From the NCBI GenBank assembly GCA_900155495.1, contig FTLJ01000879.1, positions 1-37,020 on the forward strand: DNA of 37,020 nt. Direction: 5' to 3'. Source of the DNA: Porogramme epimiltina (Eukaryota; Basidiomycota; Agaricomycetes; Polyporales; Polyporaceae). Position numbers and translations under genes: made by a program. This document shows positions 23,501-31,708 of this stretch, one piece after another (the stretch's first letter is position 1; the number at the start of each line of letters is the position of its first letter). Under the pieces are notes generated by a model. The model searched no databases, had not been told where the DNA came from, and saw only the letters and a program-made list of their open reading frames with translations.

Positions 23501-24573
23501 ATACCGTAGCTCCAGCGGAAATCGAGAAGATCAAAGGTGAGTTATGAGGCTAATCTTTAACATAGACTAATATTTCATTCTAGACGGGTTTCGTAAGGCT
23601 GGGGTGCCCGAGAGGATCTGGCCCAAGATCGTCTTCATCGTGGTCGGCAAAAGGTGTCTATCACCAATATACCTTCTTTACACAATACTGATAAATACAC
23701 AGACACCACGTGCGCTTCTTCCCCGTGAGGTACGTTGAACAATCACCGATTTGATATTGTCTTCCCACTCGAATTGGCATAGGAGGGAAGACGAGGACAG
23801 GTCTGGCAACTGTCCTGCAGGCTTGTTGGTCGATACGGCAATCAAGAGTCCCCAGTATGAAGATTTCTATCTCCAGTCTCATGCAGGGTTGTTGGGGAGT
23901 GAGTATTTTCAGAACTCGGACAGGTGTCACACCCTTAAGCTTCTGTGTGTACAGCTAGCAGGCCCTCCCACTATGTCGTCTTGCGCAATGATCCCAATAT
24001 GCCCTTGGAAGAGTGAGCTTCCTCCGCATCCTTAAGGAGTCCCTATACTCACCACCATCTAGGATCCAACAGATCACATTCAATCTCTGCCATGTTTACG
24101 CCAGTGCGACTAGGTCGGTGTCCATTCCAGCTCCCGTGTACTGTAAGTCTTTATTGCCTTGAGCTACCAATCGCTCGCTGTGATAATTTATAAAATTTTC
24201 TTTAGACGCAGATGTATGTGGAAATTATATAAGACACTTACGGATACTGACCCTTCGCGCCTAGAAACTTTGCGGAAGACTAGAGTTCCACTGCCAGGAT
24301 GGGGCCTCTTTCAGTGACACTGCTTCGAATGTCACTGGGCAGCCTGCACAATTCGACTTGAACTACTGGAAGCAGACCTTCAAGTATGCTCATCATAGGC
24401 TGACTTGGAGTCCCTTCTATCTGTAAATTCAATCGATATCTAGACTGCACACGGCATCCTTAGACATATGTACTGCCATCCTCTCCCCTGCCCCCGATGT
24501 TGTTTCCCTCCCTCATCACAATATCCTCAATGCTCACAGCGTCTGTATGTTGTACGGCCTACATTTTGTATGA
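20578..24573 (+). CDS. AGO: Argonaute (slicer-type, RNA silencing effector)
   Basis: It binds small RNAs and cleaves or silences matching transcripts. I assemble 26 exons: 20578-20646, 20700-20784, 20846-20848, 20902-21062, 21110-21189, 21237-21431, 21492-21551, 21600-21837, 21895-22116, 22167-22292, 22350-22503, 22555-22560, 22621-22676, 22734-22877, 22934-22989, 23047-23123, 23173-23330, 23386-23536, 23584-23653, 23703-23729, 23783-23898, 23955-24012, 24063-24142, 24206-24213, 24265-24383, 24444-24573; 2649 nt, 882 aa. The order is N domain (ITVATNALQITSLP), linker 1 with WRGFFQSVRPTVGRLLLNID, PAZ (GRTAVIPAEFVNIESGQVYR), Mid (RAGAWNVVNQTFHQPGRLSH), and PIWI. PIWI catalytic residues are Asp near 580 (VGADVGHPAPG), Glu near 620 (EPRTEVIQSL), Asp near 661 (FYRDGISEGEF) and Asp near 800 (PAPVYYADK), a D-E-D-D set. 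Exons of 3, 6 and 8 nt are inferred. The extreme C-terminus lacks the usual aromatic tail and is uncertain, as is the start (20578 or 20706). Confidence 0.93.
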
Positions 24574-24702
24574 GCTATGAATAATGTATCCTCACGAACT
24601 TCTCAAAGAACTGCTCACACATCTTAAAAGGATTGGAACGAAGGGATAAATCATAGGTGATACAATCCTATACAACGCCAAGAAACAGTAAATCCCATGC
24701 AC

Positions 24703-25831
24703 TCAATGGTCCCGATATCCCTCTCTTCCGTAACCGCCATCGTCGCTATCATGATCATACCGCTCTCGCATCTCCGCAGACTCCTGCACCTTCTCATACA
24801 CCGGATCGCGATAGTTGCCAGGCGTGAACGCGGGCGGCCGCTCGTCATCCTCGAGCGAGCTCTGCCGCGCGAGCGGAACACCACTCGAGGTGCCTGTGTC
24901 GTCGTCGTGCAGCGACGCGAACGCGGGGTCACGGGCCATGCGCATGAACTCTGCGGAGGGCGCGGGGCGTGAAGCGCGCATGCGGCGGCGCCGGACGAAG
25001 AAAAGCGCGGCGAGGGCGATGAGGGCGATGAAGGCGAGCGCACCGAGCACGCCGCCAACAATGGCGCCGGTGTGGTTGGAAGAGTTGCTGAGGGCACTAG
25101 AGTTCTCTGAGCTGCCGAGAGTGCTGGATGAGTTGGGGCTGGTGGGGCTGGTGGGGCTGGTGGCGGCGGACTTCAGCGAGCTGCTAGGAATGCTGGACGA
25201 GTTGGAGCTACTGGGAGAAGTAGTAGAAGACCCCGACTGATTCGGGCTAGGGGTGTCTGATAGCGAGGTCGGTGAGACTATAGGAGGTGAAGAGCTTTCA
25301 GATGTGGCAGTGGTGTTCATGCTTGTGCCCGAGACCGTTGCTGTCGCAAGATAGGAGTCATGAGGCATCGAGTGGAGGCATAGAGATGCAGACGTACCAA
25401 GCGAGCTTGACGATACATCCGTTGAAGACGTAGTGCTCGTAGCCGGGGGCATCGGTGTCGTGCTCGAAGTCGAGAGCACCGATGTCGTGCTCGAAGTCGA
25501 GAGCACCGATGTCGTGTTCAATGTCGACTCTGAGAACGGTGGCATTGCGGTCCCATTGGCGGGCGGCCCACCGGGGGGTGGTGTAGCAGTTGGAGGTGTA
25601 GCAGTTGGATGAGTTTGGGAGGGACCTCCATGGCTAGAATCATGCCGGGCTATACGGAAGCACTGGGTGTCGAGACAGTCCGCGACGCCCGATAGGATGC
25701 CTGCAATGCTCTGTAAAGCACGTATTGGGTCGGGTTAGTAACCCTGAGCAAACGTATGGACATGTACATACTAGATCCACAACTTGAGGATGCCGCGGAC
25801 GGGCTACTGAGCGGACATTGGCGGGAGACAT
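24703..25831 (-). CDS. Mucin-like Ser/Thr-rich single-pass membrane protein
   Basis: The main exon runs from about 25710 down to the stop at 24703. It encodes a long Ser/Thr/Pro-rich, probably O-glycosylated ectodomain with many NSS/NTT sites. One membrane helix follows (AIVGGVLGALAFIALIALAA), then a basic stop-transfer RRRRMRASR, and a cytoplasmic tail of about 90 residues with an acidic, Tyr-containing end (YDHDSDDGGYGREGYRDH). The architecture resembles fungal cell-wall stress sensors and similar surface proteins, but no sensor domain is visible. A Cys-containing segment, VADCLDTQCF, precedes the mucin part. The N-terminus is unresolved. The proposed start at 25831 (MSPANVRSVARP, intron 25768-25711 or similar) gives no signal peptide, so an upstream exon is likely. 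Internal 27-, 15- and 9-bp tandem repeats lie in the ectodomain. Confidence 0.7.
25458..25538. repeat. 27-bp tandem repeat in the mucin-like ectodomain
   Basis: Two exact copies (25458-25484 and 25485-25511) and a diverged third follow each other. Each encodes nine residues of the type TSVLSTSST on the minus strand. Further short repeats occur at 25135-25170 (9-bp SPT units) and near 25580-25609 (two 15-bp copies encoding TATPP). Repeat number could vary between strains. Confidence 0.75.
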
Positions 25832-26260
25832 CGGGCGCTCAGCGATGAAGGAAATGGTGAGAGGGTAAGGACAAGGTAGTTAGTGTCAGATGAGCCATGG
25901 GCGGATGGGAGAACATGATGAGCGATGGTGGCTGTGGGTGGTAGAAGGGAAACTGGCAGTGGAAGCCTGCGCGGCGCAGGACGCCAGACGTGATGGCCCC
26001 CACGATTGCACCGCCCGCCTGACCGCAACGCCCGCCACTCTGGCTCCCAATCCCGACTGTAACCGTCGTGGCGTTCTACGCTCGCATGGGTGAGCGACCG
26101 ACACGCGCGACCGGAGTGGGACATTTTGTGTCCTCACACGCCCCCGCGCAGGAGGAAGAAATCTAGTCTTCCAATGACGACGTCATCGCGGCCCGCGCGC
26201 ACCCGTGCGCTCGCTCACCCAACTTGCTCACGGAGTTGCTGACTTACCCCGCCCTCTCTG
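25832..26260. promoter_or_regulatory. Divergent intergenic region, membrane protein / GLO2
   Basis: These 429 bp lie between two divergent genes. The leftward gene probably has its missing 5' exon here: read on the minus strand, a CACTAACTACC branch-like site and a pyrimidine tract precede position 25831. A minus-strand Met-Ala-His-Leu-Thr-Leu stretch is in frame with the Cys-rich segment apart from one TGA. No TATA box is clear. Confidence 0.35.
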
Positions 26261-27415
26261 ATGCGCTTCCACCGTCTCCCTTATAGTGTCAGACCCAGCT
26301 CTTTTCTCAGACCTGCCGTGTCTTCGCCCCGCCTCCCACTTGCTTCCTTTTCAACTTCCGCCGCTAACAGGATGAAGGTCCTTCCCGTCCCCGTTCGTGA
26401 CGACAACTACGCCTACCTTCTCATAGACGACAACACGAACACTGCGGCTGCCGTCGACCCTTACGACGTTCCCAAGGTACAGGCTGCCGCCGAAAAGGCC
26501 GGCGTGCAGATCGTCGCAGGCATTACGACCCATCACCACTTCGATCACAGTGGCGGGAATGAGGTGTGTACCGATGCGGCTGTCTCGCGCATTCAAATGA
26601 GCTCATTCCGACATCGCGCCCACAGGCATTCGTGCGTAGCTCCTTTCAGATTTCTTGAAATTAGAGCCAGACGCACCGCACCCCCCACGCTCTACACAGG
26701 CCGCCGCTTATCCTGGTGTCCCGATATATGGTGGCAGCAACAAGAGCCCCGCCCTCACTAAGATCGTGAAAGACAAAGATGAGTTCGATGTAAGCGGCAT
26801 CCACATCCGGTGAGCCTCGGGCACGCCCCCTCCGCCCGCAGCACTGCACCCACTCACCGACCGCATCGGACCCCGCCCGCCCGCGCAGATGCCTCTCCAC
26901 GCCCTGCCACACGCAGGACTCCATCTGCTACCACGCGACCGACGCGCGCGGGACGCACCCCGGCGGCGTCTTCACGGGGGACACGCTCTTCGTCGCCGGC
27001 TGCGGCCGCTTCTTCGAGGGCGACGGCGCGCAGATGCACGCCGCGCTCTCGTACCTCGCGACGCTCCCGCCGCAGACGGTCGTCTACGACGGCCACGAGT
27101 ACACCAAGGGCAACCTCGCGTTCGCCAAGTCCGTTGACCCCGAGAGCGCGGCGCTCGCGCGCCTCGAGAAGCTCATCCAGGATGGCGTCATCCCCGCAGA
27201 GCGCACGACGATTGGCGACGAGAAGGAGTGGAACCCGTTCATGCGTCTGGACAGCGCCCCGATCCAGTGCGTAGTGCGGCCGTTTGTCATCCGCTGTGTT
27301 CTGTGGGCCGCGCGCTGACGGTCACCTGTGTGCGCGCAGGAAAGCCACCGGCGGCGGAGAGTCGAGTGCCGTAATGGACGCCTTGAGGACGCTGAAGAAC
27401 AACTACAGGGGGTGA
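26261..27415 (+). CDS. GLO2: Hydroxyacylglutathione hydrolase (glyoxalase II)
   Basis: It hydrolyses S-D-lactoylglutathione to lactate and glutathione, the second step of methylglyoxal detoxification. Proposed exons: 26261-26567, 26650-26809, 26889-27266, 27340-27415 (306 aa). The metallo-beta-lactamase fold is shown by THHHFDHSGGN (His91, His93, Asp95, His96), STPCHTQDS, GGVFTGDTLFVAGCGRFFEG and VVYDGHEYTKGN, and the C-terminal NPFMRL is typical of the family. Residues 1-37 (MRFHRLPYSVRP...FSTSAANR) form a mitochondrial presequence. A second in-frame Met at 26372 (MKVLPVPVRDDNYAYL) begins the mature-type protein, suggesting dual mitochondrial and cytosolic forms. The join between exons 1 and 2 is not certain: the chosen one reads GGNEVYFLKLEPD, while a simpler donor at 26564 would need an acceptor at CCAGAC. 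The family assignment does not depend on this. Confidence 0.95.
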
Positions 27416-27986
27416 GCGTGGTATGTCGGCACGCACTTAGTCGGTCCTCCGTAGTACTAACAGACGGTGATCTAGCAGCTCTCTTTGAAGTATGGAACTG
27501 AGAGGGATTTACATGTGTATTATTAACCCACATTATGGAACTATTGCTCTGTCATTCCCCTTTACACTTGAGAATCGTGGGGGCCCGTACTTCCGAGGAT
27601 GCGTGATTCCAGCGGTGGGGTTATAGCGGCCTGCTTTCCGGAGACCTTGAATTCAAGCATGGGGGCACCGTCGCGTACGTCCACCACGCGCCACCCGGGG
27701 GGGGCCTAAATTGTTTCATCGTGTATGTGGCTGCAAGCGTCCGCACAGCCTGAAGAGCATACCTCTAGCGTGTGCGTCACCAAATCTTCAGCATGAACCT
27801 TCATCTTCCGAGCATAAATATTGCATTCGTTGCAGCCATCACAGAAGTCAGTCCGACGGGAACATAGGGTAAACTGTAGTTTTACAGTGCCTGGGCATTC
27901 GTAAGGTAATAGAGAGGGATACAGCCAGGACCGTCCAGGAATTCGACGAAGAGCTCCGGGGAGAAACGTGAAATGACATGGGGCAA
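27416..27986. other. Convergent 3' region, GLO2 / SFT2
   Basis: These 571 bp hold the 3' ends of two converging genes. No coding sequence or RNA gene is supported. A short C/G-rich patch (near 27690-27707) stands out but fits no known element. Both transcripts' polyadenylation sites must lie here. Confidence 0.4.
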
Positions 27987-28837
27987 TCAGAAGCCGACAG
28001 CCTTCTTGACTGCGCTGCGCGCGTAGGGGATGTAGGACAACGTGTACCATGTGTACGCGAGGTACTCGATGATAACGAAGACTGGGAATAGGGTCAGATG
28101 TTTCCAAGGTTGGTCGAGACGAAGTGTGCTTACTGATACAGAGGAGCTAAAAGCAGAGCGAAGCCGTCAATAACGGTATGGAAGCCGGTGAGAGGGACTT
28201 ACATCGCTGCCAATGACAAACGCTCCTACGAAGATCAAGACTATGGACGCCAGGAATATGATGGTGGCAACAACTCGCACTGGCTTGAACATCTATAAGA
28301 TTGAACGGCGACGTCTGAGTAGCCGTTAGGGGGTTACGGGAGCGAACAGGGGGCATACCGCTTTCAGCTGCGATGCGAACTGACAAAACGCGTTCGAGAA
28401 TGAGTTCCCGTCAAGATGCGGAAGGCGATGGTGTGCGTACCCCAATCAAGAAACCCGTCCCGATCAGAGAAACCACCGTCCCGAGACCGTACAAGACTGC
28501 CCCAAAGTTAGCGAAGGCCACGAGCCGTGGCGAGGGTTGAGAGACGCACAAGCAAAGCTGGTGAGCGATCCTAGGAAAAGGAATATGGCTCCCAGCAAAC
28601 TAAGTACGAAGCCGATGGCGAGACTGCATGGCAGGAATGTAATTCAGTGTCTTTCTAGCGGGATTCTTAGCAAATAGGGAACTACGAGAATTAAACGGAC
28701 CATCCAATGAAGCCGTAGATGCGCTGCATGCGCGTCAGCCCGAGGAACTTAAACGCAGAATCGCCCTCGAAGAACTGCGTGTCCGGGATTGCGCCGCCCG
28801 CGGCCTCGAGGTTGAACCAGCCTTTGGAGTTGGACAT
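27987..28837 (-). CDS. SFT2: SFT2-type Golgi vesicle transport membrane protein
   Basis: A small four-helix Golgi membrane protein involved in retrograde endosome-to-Golgi traffic in yeast. Seven exons on the minus strand: 28701-28837, 28550-28623, 28441-28496, 28359-28379, 28203-28292, 28134-28146, 27987-28081; 486 nt, 161 aa, all phases matching. The N-terminus is soluble (MSNSKGWFNLEAAGG). The family signature FLGLTRMQRIYGFIGCLAIG leads into helix 1, followed by helices in FLGSLTSFAFLYGLGTVVSL, RVVATIIFLASIVLIFVGAF and LLCIIFVIIEYLAYTWYTLS. It ends SYIPYARSAVKKAVGF, the typical SFT2 tail. Exon 6 has only 13 nt and exon 4 only 21 nt. Their residues fall in conserved helix or loop positions, so both are needed. 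The gene is divergent from the dioxygenase and convergent with GLO2. Confidence 0.93.
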
Positions 28838-29861
28838 GTCGGGTTCCGAAGTCGTGGGTGTTTTTGTAACGCTTCAAGCAGAGATCAGGAGCACGAAGAG
28901 GGCGAGAGCAGAAAGGGGACGAGGACGAGCGCAGCTGCGGGAACGAAGGGGTCGAAGACGGAGAGAGGCCAGCAAGCTCTCGGCGGTGTTGCCAGTGCTG
29001 AGAACAGGGAGAAGCGCGCCTATTTGCGACTGTGCCCCCGGCCGCGCCGCCGCGGGCGCGGCACACGTGGCTTTGGCGCCCAATAGACGCGACGCGGTCC
29101 CGGGCCAAGACGCGTCTGCGCCGAGGCCCGCTCGCTCTCTTTGTTGCCTCTTCGCGCGACCCCTGCTTCTTGGTCGCTCGTCGACGCGCAGTCGATCGTC
29201 TACGCTCCAGAACCGTCACAACCCGCTCTGCCTGCGATCGAGCGGCTGCCTTTGTAATCTTGTTATAAAGATGTCCCAGATCGTGGTCTGGAATGCTTGT
29301 TGGCGGGGACGACTCTAAAATCGAATGTGAAAGCAAGTTGGAGGACAATGGACATGCTCAGCTTCGTACTGTGAGTGTCTCGCAAGATGATCGTGTACCA
29401 CGGACTGACCACAAGAATTACGCCGTTGTTACGATCAGTGAGGGATATCGTTGTCATACATGGCAAACACAACATCTCGTCTATATCCCCGTCGTAAAAG
29501 AAGCACTTGTGCTTATTCAAGCGTTCGAATGTCGTGGAAGTCGCGCCCTCCGTTAAGGTCAACGCGTCGTAGCTCAGCGGGGCCCACTCGGGTCAAGCCA
29601 TATCCAGCCCACACATGACCCCGCTGTCTGTCTATATCAGGGAATCGGGCACACAGGGTGCGAGCCCACTCTCGGAATTCGTGTTGGTCAGGCTGCGTGC
29701 TTCGATGACCTCCTGCTCTCCTAAATCCAGTACAACAACGCTCGCCGGATCTATATCATAGGGCTCGTCGGACACTGGCCGTCTCGCTGCTCCTTGATCT
29801 GCGACACACACCCCCTAACTAGCTCATATTCTTCCCCTCAATCTAACGATCCTCTTTCACC
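28838..29861. promoter_or_regulatory. Divergent intergenic region, SFT2 / dioxygenase
   Basis: About 1.0 kb between divergent start codons. It falls from GC-rich near SFT2 to more balanced sequence near the dioxygenase. Open frames here are Arg-rich, overlap on both strands and have no motif. GTAGCTCAGCGG at 29572-29583 resembles a tRNA A box, but the rest of a tRNA is absent. CTATATCATA near 29751-29760 is a weak TATA-like site about 105 bp before the dioxygenase start. Confidence 0.4.
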
Positions 29862-31251
29862 ATGTCTGATGGTCGAGCGGTGTCCAACGGGGTCCCCGTC
29901 CCACCATTTGAGCTTCCGGTGAGCTAGAAGATCCGCCTTCCGTTGTCCGACGCTCACAATGATTTGTGCAGTACCCCGACAGTCCTGACGTCATCACGGC
30001 CAACCTACTGAAGATCGCGCAGCTTACCCCAGACGAGTATGACCTCCCTCGATCGCATCGTGGGCAACACGAGCTGAGATCCACCGCGTTCCCCCCGCCG
30101 CAGTCGCAAGCGGTTCCTCGCGGTGAATCTCATCACCCACCTGCACCAGTTTGTACGCGAGACAAGGTACACCCGCCTACGCGCCGCGCGCGCCCAAGCT
30201 TATCACGTCCTACCGCAGCCTCACCACCGAGGAATGGATGGGGGCTATCCAGTTCCTCACGCGCACTGGGCAGACGTGCACGGCGATCCGCCAGGAGTTT
30301 ATCCTCCTTTCAGACGTCCTCGGCGTGTCTGCCGTCGTCGACGCGGTAAACAACCCGCCGGTGGAGGGCGGGACGGAAAGCAGCGTCCTCGGACCGTTCT
30401 TCACGGAGGACGCGCCGGATGGTGAGTGATAAGAGCTCTCGATTGGCCGCTGGGCTCGACCCGTGATCTCATTTCTGACTCGGCGTTAGTGGCGAACGGC
30501 GAGTCCATTGCCTCGGAGGGCAAGGGCGAATATATGTATGTGGAGGGGCGTGTCCTGGGCAATGACGGCACACCGGTCCCTAACGCTACTATTGAGACGT
30601 GGGAGACGGACGACCACGGTACGCGGCCTCGTCGCCGGAGAAGAGGGGTTCTTCACTCTAATGAACTGCACACTGCAGGCTTCTACGACACCCAGTACAC
30701 CAGCCGCGAGAAGCCCGACTGCAGAGGACGACTCAAGACAGACGCGGATGGTCGCTACGGCTACCGCGCTGTGGTTCCTGTCGCGTACCCGATTCCAGGA
30801 GACGTGAGCAATGTGTTGTCCCCGAGTCATTGCTAGTATCCTAACGTCTCGGATAGGGTCCGGTCGGCGAACTTCTCCTGGGAATGGGCCGACACAACAT
30901 GAGGCCAAACCACCTGCACATGATGATCGAAGCCCCCGGATTCCGGAAGCTCGTCACTTCGCTCTACCCCGAGGGGGATGCGTACATGGAGAGCGACCCC
31001 GTATTTGGGGTGAAGCGCTCCCTCGTGGTGGTACGTTTCCCTGGTCCGACGGAGGTGAGCCGCGGGCTGACCTTATTCGACAGCCACTGAAGACGGTGTC
31101 GGACGAGGGGGAGGCGCGGAAGCGCGGGTTCCCGAAGGGCGACACGTTCAAGCTGCTGCAGCGGGATCTGATCCTAGTACCGGAGAAACAGGCCGAGGCT
31201 ACGTTCAGGGCGAACGCAGAGGCGGCGAAGAAGACTGCAGTGTCTGTGTAA
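29862..31251 (+). CDS. Intradiol ring-cleavage dioxygenase (catechol/hydroxyquinol 1,2-dioxygenase)
   Basis: A cytosolic Fe(III) enzyme that opens catechol or hydroxyquinol to muconate-type acids, feeding lignin-derived aromatics into the 3-oxoadipate pathway. Eight exons: 29862-29918, 29972-30036, 30104-30166, 30219-30421, 30490-30618, 30679-30803, 30857-31030, 31084-31251; 984 nt, 327 aa. The N-terminal dimerisation helices contain RFLAVNLITHLHQFVRET and EWMGAIQFLTRTGQTCTAIR, followed by ESSVLGPFFTEDAP. Iron ligands are visible: Tyr175 (DDHGFYDTQ), Tyr209 (VAYPIPGDGPVGEL), His233 and His235 (RPNHLHMMIEAPG). There is no signal peptide, which separates it from the secreted fungal intradiol enzymes. 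Sequence alone does not decide between catechol and hydroxyquinol; hydroxyquinol is the common substrate in white-rot fungi. Confidence 0.94.
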
Positions 31252-31708
31252 GAGCGAGATATCTTCTGTGGAGCCGCGATCAGGATGTATGATACGTTGT
31301 CGCGCGTGGGGTGGATATCTGCCATGTTTTTGTGCCAGATATCTCGTGTTTGCCTGGCGTTGGCCACGCCGTGGGTTGTGTAGGGTGTGCGTGGGTGTCT
31401 CACCCGAACGCGCCGCTGACAGCGGAGAAGGCCCATCAGCGGGGGGGCATGGGAGGGCACGAACAAGACGGGAGCAGGAAGAGTGCAGGCTGGGATCTGG
31501 AGCGGGCTGCGGCCATTGGTGGAGGCGCGTTCGGGACTGGGATCGCGGGGTTGTCCGGAGACGCCCGAGGACGCGTGTTTCCCTCGAGGCCAACAGGGTT
31601 GTATAGGCCGTTCTTCATCGCGCTCGCCGTTCGTGTTCTCCCCTATCTCTCCCTCTTCACCCCCTTCCCCGGCTCAGCGCGAGCTCCCTGGCCTCTGCGA
31701 TTGCCCCC
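31252..31708. promoter_or_regulatory. Intergenic region before the decapping scaffold gene
   Basis: These 457 bp hold the 3' UTR of the dioxygenase and the promoter and 5' UTR of the next gene in the same direction. Three GATATC sites occur within 80 bp (31259, 31314 and 31338). A pyrimidine-rich tract (TCTCCCTCTTCACCCCCTTC near 31648-31667) lies shortly before the ATG, as is common in fungal promoters without a TATA box. Confidence 0.4.

Noticed and set aside
20901..24573. Argonaute looked broken by many frame changes
   Set aside because: All breaks are resolved by short introns with matching phases and correct family motifs on both sides.
26564..26649. GLO2 exon with Ala-Phe (GCATTC at 26625-26630) before LKLEPD
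   Set aside because: It would need an 18-nt intron or would meet an in-frame TGA; too short to be spliced.
29567..29690. tRNA-like A box (GTAGCTCAGCGG) and B-box-like GGTGCGAGCCC
   Set aside because: No D-stem partner, no acceptor stem pairing and a wrong spacing between the boxes; chance match.
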